Positions 8,801-18,052 are shown, counted from the stretch's first letter. The stretch is DNA of 18,052 nucleotides from Cochliopodium minus (GCA_024220525.1 JAMYWO010000557.1:1-18052), one strand, 5' to 3'. Numbers and translations: made by a program. The notes: generated by a model not told the origin, from the letters alone.

Positions 8801-9182
8801 TAAAAAAAGAAAATGTTTTGGTTTTTTACCCAATAATTTATTTTTGTATGCAAATTTAAGAATGGCATCCAATTTAGTTACATTATCATTATCAATAATC
8901 TCTTGCAAATCAATCAATATCTATTCATTTTTAATAATAAATTTAATAAGAGGCTTAATTTGATCTTACATCATTTTTGGAATTGGCAATGATCCTTTTC
9001 TTTTGCAATTGATATTTCATTCCAAGATCATAGCTGAAATCATTAAAGATAATCTGCAATAAGAGGATATTAGACTTCATAACCTCACTTGTTAGTTTAC
9101 ATGTAAGAGAAATATTGGAAATACAACTGGGATGTAAAAAACTGAAAAGATATTTCAAAACTATTTTAGGAATTTTGTTCAT
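5897..9182 (-). CDS. F-box protein with ankyrin-like repeats, eight exons
   Basis: Exons are 9182-8970, 8920-8830, 8653-8305, 8136-7622, 7430-7284, 7147-6758, 6394-6068 and 5973-5897. All phases match and the total is 2109 nt, 702 residues plus TAA. Residues 4-46 look like an F-box (IPKIVLKYLFSFL, then CISNISLTCKLTSEV), the Skp1-binding module of SCF ubiquitin ligases. The rest is helical with divergent ankyrin-like stretches: SVIYLLVKRGAVCPKSSFV near 380-395, LLLEILLDCGLTFSNFGGEN near 500, and WLLNEKKINGK near 668. Large protist families of F-box/ankyrin proteins carry this layout and presumably choose substrates through the repeats. The repeats are weak and the assignment is by eye. Every intron starts GT and ends AG. 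Two exons (91 and 77 nt) are too short to stand out as open frames and were found by splice phase. Confidence 0.75.
6395..6757 (-). other. F-box gene intron 6 (363 nt)
   Basis: Phase-1 intron with donor GTAAAAAAAA at 6757 and acceptor TTTTTAAAAG ending 6395. It is T-rich in the sense direction. Most of it is a 120-nt tandem duplication (6421-6660). Confidence 0.75.
6421..6660. repeat. 120-nt tandem duplication inside an F-box gene intron
   Basis: Copies at 6421-6540 and 6541-6660 begin with the same 30 bases (AATGTAATCAATAAAAAATA and on). Both contain TTGAAAAACTTAAATTTAAA, with small indels between. The offset is exactly 120 nt at the start. Confidence 0.85.
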
Positions 9183-9226
9183 TTTTTTTTATTATTATTT
9201 TTTTATTTTTAAATATTTAAAATGTA
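9183..9226. other. 44-bp gap between two minus-strand genes
   Basis: Only 44 nt separate the LRR gene stop (9227) from the F-box gene ATG (9182). The gap is mostly A/T and must hold the 3' end of one gene and the 5' leader of the other. Confidence 0.6.
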
Positions 9227-12200
9227 TTAAACTTTTTGTTGAGCTTTTCTTCTTTGACAATACCTTACAATTGGAAGGAAAATGATTATTAAAATAAAAA
9301 TAAGATCCATAAGAAGCAAAGATACTATAGCAATGCCCAACATAACATAGGGAGCAACAGAAGGTTCATTTGAATAGATTTCAATTTTGAGCAGTTGTAT
9401 CCTGATTGAAGAAAGTTAATTTAAAATAAAATAAATCAAAAAATAAAAAAAGTAAGTAAATTATTTTTTACGCAATGCTTCCTACTGAATAAGCAAAGAC
9501 TAATGCCAAAGAAGAGATTATTTCGTAGTACGCTTCGTTTTCATAAAGATGAGGCTTGCAAAAATACTTTATAAAAATGAAGAGAACAACAATGAAATTG
9601 ACTAAAACAAGATTTTCGAACGATAAAAGATTTGTGAAGAAAAAAGTGATAGAGATAAGTTGTTTGCTTAGATTTCTAGAGAATTAAATAAATATGAAAA
9701 AATTAAAAAATGGAATTAATTTTTTTTTTACAATATCAATTCAAACCAAAAGAATTTGGGCTTGAAGTTCTAAATAGAAAAAGTTTTTTTTTATTTATTA
9801 AAAAAAAATTTTTAAAAGAAGATTAAAAAATTACCAGATAAAGAAAACCTAAAAAAATAATGATCATTGATTAATTACTTTTTAAACAAAAATAAAAATC
9901 TTTACCATATCTATTTGCATTATGTGAATTTCCCAAATCTTTTTTGCATCTAAACAAAGCAATGATATACCAACCGGGAATTATTAAGACATTGAGAAAG
10001 AACATAATCGTTTGACAAACGAAAATGATGACATAATCTGAGTCCTCCCAAGAAAGTTTGACGGAGGCGTTATATTTCCAATATTTCACATCATCGTATT
10101 TAATAAACTGGTAAGCTTGGAATATTTTGAGATAGATGATGATTTGGTAGAAAAAAGTGAAGAAAACAGTGAATGCTATAAGCTTTTTTAAACAAAAATA
10201 AAGATTATGTGTAAAGAAAGAAAAAAAATCTCTTACTTTGTCTTTAAGGGGAACGTATTTGTTTGCAGTATTAAAAATAGTTGTTTCTTTAATCTCCGAG
10301 TTATATATTGGTCTCCCGTTCTGTTTCATTTTCTCAAAAGAAGCTTTTTTGCTCAGCTTATCGCTTGAAAAATCACCAATTTCAATTTCAGATTCTGGTT
10401 GGTTAATTTCTTTGTTGATTCCATGTTTTTTTTTATAATCTCTAATATTTATCCAAGAATTAAACAAATCATTCAATGTAATGAATATCAGTCCTTAATG
10501 AAAAGATGTTAAAAATTTTGATTTTAAAATTTTACAAAAAAATGAATTTACCAACTAAATATATAAAGAAAAAACTTAAACAAGAAATAACAAAACCCCA
10601 TCCTGGAGAAAGTTCAGAGAAAATTCCAAAGCATTGGTAGTCAGGTATTGCTAAAAAAATAAAATTTTATGTTTTTTAAAAAAATCAAAAAAATACCTGA
10701 ATATGTGGAAGGATAGATGAATCCATAATTTCCCTTTTTTTAAAAGAAAAAATCATAGTTAGTTAAAAGAAGATTGTTATTAAAAATCATAATTTACCAC
10801 TCCAAGAACCATACATTGAAAAATAAAAATAAAAGTTTTGAGAATCCCATTAACAGAAGACAAGTCAGTGTAAGAGTCAATGGAGTATTGAGAATACAAA
10901 AACAAACTAACTATGTGTTCCAAGGTTAAAAGTTGCATTGCGAAATCATTCAAACCATTGTTGAAACCAAAAGCAACGCTAGAAAAAAAGGCAAAACCAA
11001 ATAAATAAGCAGAAGTTCTGTAATCTGCAAAGATGAACAAAATCCAGAAAATGATGATTAATGAAGTGAGAAAGGCTCCATAAAAATTAAATTTAGGACA
11101 TTTCAAACAATTATAACCACTTCTGTAATATTTTTGTTCTTTTGTATTTGGGCCACATTCTGTACACAAGAATCCTTGATATCCTTCTACACATTGTGAT
11201 GGATAAGTTTTACCAGATGTTATGTTGAATGTACATTTTCTTAGTGGCTGATATCCTCCCTTTTCACTTCCACAGCAAGCACTGTCTATTCCTGCTGATA
11301 TTGTTGGACATTCTACGAAAGTCAAATTAAAGGTAGATTCGTTGTAAAAAAGGTATGATCCTCTGAAAAACTCTACAGTATCCACTGAACAATTTAAAAG
11401 AAATGTGTTACAAAAAAAGCAATTTGGAGGTTTTCCCTTTTTTTGAAATTAATTAAAAATTTAAAAATTTTTATTTTTCAAAAAAAAAAATGTTTACCAA
11501 ATAACTTTCTGAACAAGTACAGTGAGAATACCCAAATTTAGAAGGATCTAAATTGAGTGGAGTTGGTTTTATAATCTTATTGGTTAAATTATAATCTACT
11601 TGATTATCATTCACAGCATAAACAGACAAACACTCATAAGGAATATCTTGAGAGAGGGAAGGAGACTTTCCAAGGTACAAAATCTTTGGTTCATCAAAGT
11701 AATAATTTGTCAAATTAAGATCTTGGTTATTGTTCACTTCAATCAAAAAATTTTGCTTTCTCAGATCAAAGCTTCCTTCTAAATTATTGTATGAAATGTC
11801 TAAGTAAGAAAGTGAAGGATTGCTTGATATTTTCGTTATTTCATTTACATCACTTATTTTGTTGTTATTTATTAGAATGGAAGCTATACTATTATTTACA
11901 TTTGGTATTTTCGTTAAAAGATTTTGTGATAATTTTAATTGTTGAAGATTTAAATTTCCGAAACATGATGGTATCTCTTTTATTATGTTATTTGAGAAAT
12001 CTACCTTCTTTAGATTCGATATAAGACATATTGTATCATTCATTGAATATCTTTAACAAAATAATAACAAATTAAAAATTAATGGTGAGGATAATTTAAT
12101 AAAATTTACATTGTATTTGAAGATAAATCCAATTCATCAAGATATTGAAGATTATTTATTGTTGATGGTATGTTTCCTATCAGATTGTTTTCAACTAAAT

Positions 12201-12438
12201 TTATTTTTATTATATTCGTTGAGTTATTATCGCATTTAATTCCACATAATAAACAATAATCAACCGTATTCAGATTATCCTTTGTCCAATTGCAATGTGT
12301 CCAATCCTTCCCGTTCATTTCTTCATAAATATCTATCAATGCATCCCTTTGATTATCAATTTCTTTATTATTCCCAAAACTAAAGAAAATGAAAGATATA
12401 AACAGAAAGAGGAGACAAAATTTCTTATTTCCTTTCAT
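9227..12438 (-). CDS. LRR and cysteine-rich multi-pass membrane protein (receptor-like), eleven exons
   Basis: Exons are 12438-12110, 12050-11498, 11436-10798, 10733-10697, 10650-10552, 10493-10237, 10182-9906, 9848-9835, 9769-9732, 9675-9472 and 9401-9227. They total 2622 nt, 873 residues plus TAA, with all phases agreeing. Residues 1-22 are a signal peptide (FCLLFLFISFIFFSF). An LRR N-cap like that of plant receptors follows (RDALIDIYEEMNGKDWTHC). LRRs span about 80-230 (LVENNLIGNIPSTINNLQYL, LKKVDFSNNIIKEIPSCFGN, SLSYLDISYNNLEG). A Cys-rich juxtamembrane part (about 297-405) contains GYQGFLCTECGPN and YNCLKCP. About nine or ten membrane segments then run from 412 to near 860 (FLTSLIIIFWILFIF and others), with a hydrophilic loop at about 563-638 and a basic tail (RRKAQQKV). 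The likely role is a plasma-membrane receptor of unknown ligand. The divergent neighbour is a ROCO kinase. Membrane-segment counts are by eye. Confidence 0.8.
9835..9848 (-). other. 14-nt coding microexon of the LRR receptor gene
   Basis: Acceptor TTTTTTTAG and donor GTAATTTTT flank 14 nt that encode FLYL plus a split Gly. The exon before ends in phase 1 and the exon after begins in phase 0, so exactly 14 nt (2+12) repair the frame. The full 874-codon model depends on it. Confidence 0.65.
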
Positions 12439-12605
12439 TTTTTTTTTTTATTTTAAATTTCTTCCAAAAAAAAAAAGTTTGAAGTTTTATCTTTGTGATT
12501 CAACCAAAAATTTCTTTCTTTGTGGAATAAGAAATGGATATTTCCAAGATTTAAACGAATTGTTACTCTCTAAGAAAATGAAAATGAAAAATTTATAATA
12601 AAAAA
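12439..12605. promoter_or_regulatory. 167-bp divergent promoter of the LRR receptor and ROCO kinase genes
   Basis: The two start codons (12438 minus, 12606 plus) face outward across 167 bp. Both transcripts must initiate here. A T-run lies next to the LRR gene start and an A-rich leader (AATAAAAAA) before the ROCO ATG. No specific factor site is recognised. Confidence 0.6.
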
Positions 12606-15600
12606 ATGTTGGAAGAAATGCAAGATTTTATCCATCATTATTGCCTGAAAGAGAATGATTTGAAAAGATTGGAATCTATGTTCGAAAAATCAAATAATAA
12701 ATATAATTTATTGAACAAAGATAAACAATCACCACTACATATGGCTTGCCTTAATCCAAATACGAGTATAGAGATACTAAGATATTTAATAGAGGAGAAG
12801 AAATTGAGTGTAGATTCAGAAGATGAAGAAAAAAATACGCCATTCCTAAATGCGAGTCAAAATATAGAAAATTATGAGATATTTAAGTTTCTATTGAGCT
12901 TCAATCCAAAATTATATCTTGAAAAAGCATTAATGATGATCAGTAAATTCTCAAAGAACATAGATATCTTCAATTATTTAGTGATATATCTCTATGAGAG
13001 CAAATATACATTCCAATTGGAAGATAAAAACGATAATCCGTTGATCATGGCGAGAAGAAATCCATTTTTAAAAGAAGTAAAAAATTATTTTGAAATTAAA
13101 TTCAAAAATTGAAATTAATCAGATCTTCCAAGAACATTGAATTATCATTCAAACATTTTAGCATCAAAACAGGAAATTTAATCAACGGAACAGGTACAAT
13201 AACAACCTTCAAAAAAATAATGTTGGCTCTAGATATTCTTCAGATCGATGCGAGAGACAAAATGATAGTATCTAAAGTGATCTTGGAAAAGAAATTGGAC
13301 AAAGATGGGATAGCAAAAGGAGTATTAAGAGAAGAAGGAAGAGATTTCTACGTAAAGTTTCAAAATGGGAAAGAAATAGAAAGGTAATAAAAGTTTTTTT
13401 TTTATTTTTTTGAATCCAAATAATTTTTTGAATCCAAATAATTTTTTAAAAAACAAAACAATTTTTATTTAGGAAAGATGCCTTTAACGGTATTAAACTT
13501 ATGGTTGTAGGAAATGAGAATGTTGGAAAAACTACACTGAAAAACAAATTGGTTTCTTCAAGCATACCCAACCACAACTCTTTTGCGAAGAATGAAAAAC
13601 TCGAAGATAAAACTGCGATGACACATGGAGTAGATATAAGAATTTGGGAAGATGAAAATATGAACACACTTTTTTCAATTTGGGATTTCGCTGGTCACGA
13701 AGAATATCACATTGCACATTCTTTTTTTTTCAGCAGGTAAAAGTTTTTTGATCTTTTTATTTTGATCTTTTTATTTTTTTAAAAAATATTTTAGTAAATC
13801 AATATATTTGCTTTTGTTTGATTGTTCAAAAGATTTGGACAAATTATTCAAAGAAAATAAAATGTTATATTGGCTGAATTTTATAGAAAGTCAAGTAGGT
13901 AGCTATGCTCCCGTCATTTTGGTAGGAACTAAATTAGATCAGCTCAAACTTAGTGAAGAAAAACTTATAAAAAGATTTTTGGACATAAACAAGTGTAAAT
14001 TAATTTAGAAATAATTAATTTAAATTCTTCAATCCCTTTTTTTATTAGTGATCATAAATTTTATAAAAGACAACAACATAAAATTGAATATTATAAATAG
14101 AAAGCTTGAAAACAGATTCACTAATCTACCAATAGACTTTTATTTCTACCCTATTTCTTCTCAGAATCCAAATCTTGAACAATCTGGAATAAAGAGACTC
14201 AAAGAAAGGCTTTACCACACTTCTATCGACGTTAAATCCGAATTCAACGTAAACATGCAACACAAAATAGTCTACGATCTAATTGAAAACACTCGTAAAA
14301 TAAACAAGAGACCTTTTCTCGAAGTGGATCTTCTGAAAAAGAGTCTATATGAGAATCTCAAATTGGATTTTGATCTTTTTATCAGATACATCCTCCTAAA
14401 GAAATGTGAGGACAAAGATTACGAGCACCCTGAAATTGAAAAAGTTCTGAAAAAAATCTCCGATGACATAGTGAAGAGCTACAAGTACGAATCCTTCATT
14501 AACTTTGACAAGATACTATTAGATCTTCATGACTTAGGTGTTATTATCTATTTCGGAAATGAAAATCTCAAAAACAAAATTATTCCTGGTTCTTTTTTTT
14601 TTTAAAATTATTTATTTTTTTTGTTATTATTTATTTTTAAATTTCTTAAATAGATCCTCGTTGGTTCAACATTTTATCAATCAAAATTTTGGAGATTGGG
14701 AAAAACAAGATTAAACACGTTCTCGAAAATATCCAAGACATTTTGAACAGACTGAAACCTGACTCAAAAATTAAAGTTGCAATTAACAAATTGGAAGAAA
14801 TATTCCATTTCATAGAGGGAAGTAAGAAGTCCTACTTCCAAGTTGATTTCTCAAGAAAATTCATCATTAAAAAGAGTTTCCAGGAAATCTTCGAAATGTT
14901 TATGGATTTTCAAGAACTTTTGTCAGTTTTGGGTTTGGGGGAAACAGTGGTAGACAAAGTAAAGAAGAATTATGGAATAAAAGAGCACCAAGATGTCTCT
15001 CAAGTAAATTTTTTTGTCAATTTTAAACCGTTTTTCAATTTAAATAAAAGTGGAAATACAAATAAAAATTATTTTGAATATCTATAAATATTTCAAGTAT
15101 GGGAATTACTAAACAAAGTTAAAGTGACTTATAAAGCTCACAATCAATCAATTCTCTTAAATGTCTGGAGTTCTATTGATTTCATAAATTAATTTTATTT
15201 TTTTATATTTTTTTATTTTTTTTTGATAAGTTAAGTCTTTTTGTTAATTATTTTTTAATAAAACCGCTTTTAAATTAAATTAAAGTGGAAATACAAATAA
15301 ATATTATTTTGAATTACTTACAATATTTCAAGTATGGGAATTACTAAACAAAGTTAAAGTGACTTGTAAAGCTCACAATCAATCAATTCTCTTATATGTC
15401 TAGAGTTCTATTGATTTCATAAATTAATTTTATTTTTTATTTTTAGATAATCTACTTTATCAACCAAAGGCAATTCAACGAATTCATAAATGAAGTACTC
15501 AAATCTAGCAAAGTAGAAAACAATCTCAACAAGTCATTCTACTTGTTCACCCAGAACATACTAGTTGAATTTGGGTTCATTTGCCCAAAAGAAAAGGCTC

Positions 15601-17951
15601 AAGTTTTTGACAATGAGATAGTGAACACTTACATCGTCCCCTTTTTGTTTCCAGAAAAGAAATTAACTCAAATTTTTCTCAAAGGAAATCTTACTCTCGA
15701 CAAAATGAGCTTCAATCAACATTGGGAGGCGATTTATCAGTTAAAGTTTAAACCTTCATCAATGTGGAAAGTTTTGTTCATCAAAATTAGGGGTGCTTGT
15801 ATTTCTGAGATGACAAGTATAAAACAAGAAGTTTATTGGAAAAGTGGTAAAATAAATAAATTAATTATTTAAATTAATTCATTCAAAATACATTATTTTA
15901 TTTCTTTTTTTTTTTTAAAATTAGGTTTTATAATTTGTTTCAAGAATGAAGAAGAGCTGAGCGTTGTGGAGCTTAACATCATCGAGAAAATAGATCCCGA
16001 AAATGTCAAACCAGAAGATTTGATGCAACTTTACATCAGATCTAATTCCAATATTGAAAGTCTATTCGAAATAATCCATCGGGAAATTGGTTGGACATTT
16101 TCATTAAAAAATAATTTATTTTTTTAAAAAAATATTCACATTTTTTTTTTTTTAGCTAATTTTATAAATACGTGGATCTTTAATAGTGTTAAAGGTGAAA
16201 TCAATTACTTCATCACCAAGAAAACTTTCAAAAAACAAAAATCGGCACCAGTGATCAAGAGCCAAGACAACATCAACTACGAGAAGTTAAAGGTCTTGTG
16301 CAGGTTCTGTTTGTACTCATTCATCTTTAACTATTACGGAGACACAGAAATTCAATGTCCACATTGCTACAAAAATGCCCTAATAGCCAACAATTATGGT
16401 AAAACAGATTTTTTTTATTAATTTTTATTTTCAAAAAATATTTTCTATTTATTTTTATTTTTATTTTTTTAAAAAAATTTTGATAATAATTTTTTTGTTG
16501 ATTTTTTTTTATTTTATTTTTTTTTTTTTTCCTTTTATTTTTATTTTATTTTTTTTTATTTTTAAATTTTTTTTTTGAAAATTTTTATAATTCTCATTTT
16601 TTATAAGCTATTTTGGATCTGATTGACCAAGGAGGTTTTGGAACAATAGTGAAAGCTCTAAACCTGTCAAGTAGATCAATAGTCGCAATCAAAGAATACA
16701 AAGACAAAAATGCTTTCAAAAGAGAAGAAGAAAATCTCAAAATGATCTCCAAAGTGGAAAACTTCACAACCCCAAAATTCATCAATTCAATCGAAGAACT
16801 CAACAGCTCCTTTATTGTCATGGATCTCGTTGTCGGAAATAATTTGACTAATTTTCCGCTTGACAAAAACAATTCGATGAAATCTATGAGAGACTATGTC
16901 CGCTTCATTCTCATTCTTTTATACGAGTTGAATTGTCTTCACAAAAATAATATTTTGCACAGAGATATAAAACCAAAAAATATAATGTGGTATAGAAATG
17001 ATTCAGGCAAAATTTTTTTAAAAAAAAATTATTTTTAAAATTTTATTTTGTTTTATTTTGAAAAATTTTAATTTAATTTTCAGTTTTATTTGATCTAAAA
17101 AAAATCATTATTTGTTTTATTTTTGATTTTTTTTTTCGATTAGGCAAACTCTTTTTCCTTTTCATTGATTTCGGTTCTTCTTGTCTAATTTCGGAAAAAA
17201 TAGGAACACCTGCCACTACGACTAAACATTTCTCTGCTCCAGAAATCAAAGACAAAATGGGAACACACTCTGATATTTACTCCTTGGGAAAAACCATCCA
17301 AAGTTTTTTGCAGTCTACTTTGAATGTACAAGACATGGGACTTTATCTCACCAAATTGTTGAAAGTAATTTTATTTTTTCAATTTTTATTTTTTATTATT
17401 TATTATTTATTATTTATTTTTTAATTTAATATTTTTTTGTTATTTTTATTTTATATTATTTTATTTTTTATTTTTTTAATTTTTATTTTTTATTATTCAT
17501 TATTTTTATTTTATTTTTTAATTAAATCTTTTGTTATTTTGTAGTTTTTTATTTTTTATCTTTTTGTTTATTTTATTTTTTTTGACATTTTTTTATTTTT
17601 TGTTTTTATTTTATTTTTTAATATTTTTATTTATTTATTTTCATTTGAAAAATAAAATAGGATATGACGAATGAAGAGATGGAAAAAAGACCAAAAACAG
17701 GAGAAATAATAAAATCAATCCTTGAATATTGCGACAAGAACTTTTCCAACGAAATCGACATAGCGGAGTTTTTGTTGAAACAGAAACCTTTCAAACAACC
17801 TCCCTTTTCTAAGGAAGGAAACAAGAGGTTCATTGAGTTAAAGAAAAACAATTTTTTGCAAAGAAGATCCATTGAGAAAATCAACGAACATAAAAAGTTA
17901 ATCGAGTCCAAAAAAAAAGAAATCAGAAAAATCAAAAATCAAAACAAAATG
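12606..17951 (+). CDS. ROCO-family kinase: ankyrin-like, Roc GTPase, COR, zinc-ribbon-like, protein kinase (3' end outside window)
   Basis: Exons are 12606-13076, 13133-13383, 13473-13736, 13795-13994, 14049-14588, 14654-15003, 15447-15846, 15925-16089, 16156-16398, 16608-17006, 17144-17364 and 17661-17951. All phases match, giving 1,265 codons, and the gene runs on past an end-of-window intron. Residues 35-150 are ankyrin-like (SPLHMACLNPNTSIEILRYL). Residues 205-241 form a small beta-rich piece (GVLREEGRDFYVKFQNGKEI). The Roc GTPase has P-loop GNENVGKT (254-261), switch II WDFAGHEEYH (311-320) and GTKLD (373-377) as the G4 motif. COR spans about 415-870 (LLDLHDLGVIIYFGN, DPRWFN, then VYWKSGFII). 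C929/C932 and C948/C951 form a zinc-ribbon-like knuckle. The kinase starts near 962: GGFGTIV (970-976), VAIK with K990, HRDIKPKNIM with D1081, DFG at 1103-1105 and APE at 1126-1128, so it should be active. A basic coiled tail follows. Roco proteins such as LRRK2 couple GTPase and kinase activity. This one lacks LRRs and adds the zinc module. Confidence 0.85.
13077..13132 (+). other. ROCO intron 1 (56 nt, purine-rich)
   Basis: GTAAAAAATT...TTCCAAG joins FLKE to NIELSF in phase 0. Without splicing, the first exon stops at 13109 and the next frame is shifted by one. An earlier AG (TCAG, to 13122) would put the second exon out of frame. The intron lacks the usual T tract, so a single-base frameshift is the alternative reading. 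Confidence 0.55.
13405..13447 (+). repeat. 18-nt tandem repeat in ROCO intron 2
   Basis: The unit TTTTTTGAATCCAAATAA occurs twice in a row, followed by a partial third copy (ATTTTTTAAA). Confidence 0.8.
13750..13777 (+). repeat. 14-nt tandem repeat in ROCO intron 3
   Basis: GATCTTTTTATTTT is repeated exactly at 13750-13763 and 13764-13777, inside the 58-nt intron between the switch II exon and the next Roc exon. Confidence 0.85.
15047..15204 (+). repeat. Tandem duplication in ROCO intron 6, copy 1
   Basis: 158 nt from AAAGTGGAAATACAAATA to ATAAATTAATTTTATTTTTT. It differs from copy 2 (235 nt downstream) at about nine positions, five of them clustered near 15079-15089. The frame TTT CAA GTA TGG GAA... 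stays open for about 33 codons to a TAA at 15190-15192. Confidence 0.85.
15282..15439 (+). repeat. Tandem duplication in ROCO intron 6, copy 2
   Basis: 158 nt matching copy 1 at a constant 235-nt offset at both ends. Its frame is broken by TGG to TAG. It abuts the acceptor tract of the next COR exon, so copy 1's right end resembles a duplicated acceptor region. Confidence 0.85.
16930..17143 (+). other. Kinase catalytic-loop exon end and a GC-AG intron (17007-17143)
   Basis: The exon ends GAT TCA G at 17006 and the following bases are GCAAAATT, not GT. The acceptor TTCGATTAG at 17143 restores Gly-Lys-Leu and leads into IDFGSS. No GT gives the right phase before the TAA at 17036. A GC donor (CAG|GCAAAA) is therefore the simplest model. 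Confidence 0.55.
17365..17660 (+). other. ROCO intron 11 (T-rich, 296 nt)
   Basis: Phase-0 intron from GTAATTTT to AAATAAAATAG. It is made of TTTTTATTTTTTATTATT-type low-complexity sequence with no gene signal. It separates the kinase C-lobe exon (LYLTKLLK) from the exon starting DMTNEEMEKRPK. Confidence 0.75.
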
Positions 17952-18052
17952 GTTTTTCATTTTTTCAATTATTTATTTCATTTTTTATTTTTTATTTTTT
18001 ATTTTTTATTTTTTATTTTTTATTTTTTATTTTTTATTTTTTATTTTTTATT
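17952..18052 (+). other. Start of ROCO intron 12, with a heptamer repeat to the window end
   Basis: After ATG at 17949-17951 a GTTTTTCATT donor begins a T-rich intron. From about 17980 it is a pure (ATTTTTT)n heptamer repeat, which could also be an assembly-limiting tract. The exon beyond is outside the window. Confidence 0.55.

Larger units (their letters stand above)
15004..15446 (+). other. ROCO intron 6 (443 nt), carrying a duplicated block
   Basis: A phase-0 intron within COR runs from CAA|GTAAAT to TTTTTAG|ATA. It contains two 158-nt near-identical blocks with much less T-bias than other introns. The first has an open frame that could be a lost or optional exon. Confidence 0.7.

Noticed and set aside
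9871-12438. Treating the LRR, cysteine-rich and membrane open frames as separate genes
   Set aside because: All eleven exons join with matching phases into one 873-residue protein with a signal peptide and a single stop.
12389-12598. Plus-strand open frame across the divergent LRR-ROCO spacer
   Set aside because: It overlaps the signal-peptide exon of the LRR gene antisense, and its product is low-complexity Phe/Lys.

Overview
The window reads as nuclear DNA of an AT-rich, intron-dense, gene-compact unicellular eukaryote. Coding exons are only moderately AT-rich. Introns and spacers are almost pure A/T, with long T or A tracts and simple repeats. Introns follow GT-AG (typically GTAAAA...AG), and some are only about 47-60 nt. 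Three complete spliced genes plus the ROCO gene read through about 3,000 codons with no in-frame stop once spliced, so the standard genetic code applies. The protein types (ROCO kinase, cysteine-rich LRR multi-pass receptor, F-box protein with repeats) fit a free-living amoeboid or flagellate protist such as Anaeramoebae, Heterolobosea or Amoebozoa. The sequence alone does not settle which.

Layout, left to right. (1) The 5' part of a tyrosyl-DNA phosphodiesterase 1 homologue lies on the minus strand (379-1544) and runs off the left edge. (2) A 530-bp divergent spacer carries a perfect E2F-like site. (3) A single-domain oxysterol-binding protein gene lies on the plus strand (2075-4770). Its first five exons are perfect, including two 17-nt coding exons, but its last three carry several single-base frame breaks and a lost splice donor. 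(4) A hairpin plus T-run sits just after its stop. (5) A three-exon minus-strand gene (4943-5789) encodes a small unrecognised protein with a very acidic tail. (6) An eight-exon minus-strand F-box protein gene (5897-9182) follows. (7) An eleven-exon minus-strand gene (9227-12438) encodes a secreted-end LRR, cysteine-rich, multi-pass membrane protein and contains a 14-nt microexon. (8) A 167-bp divergent promoter separates it from (9) a large plus-strand ROCO gene (12606 to beyond the right edge). That gene encodes ankyrin-like repeats, a small pre-Roc domain, a Roc GTPase, COR, a CxxC/CxxC zinc-ribbon-like module and a protein kinase with complete catalytic motifs.

I rebuilt the gene models by hand by matching splice phases. 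The two complete multi-exon models close exactly: 703 codons for the F-box gene and 874 for the LRR gene, both including the stop. The acidic gene closes at 249 codons and the ROCO gene at 1,265 codons inside the window. The most notable biology is the unusual ROCO architecture, its head-to-head pairing with an LRR receptor, tandemly duplicated intron segments (one with an open frame), and the half-decayed OSBP gene. No mobile element, CRISPR array, tRNA or rRNA was recognised.
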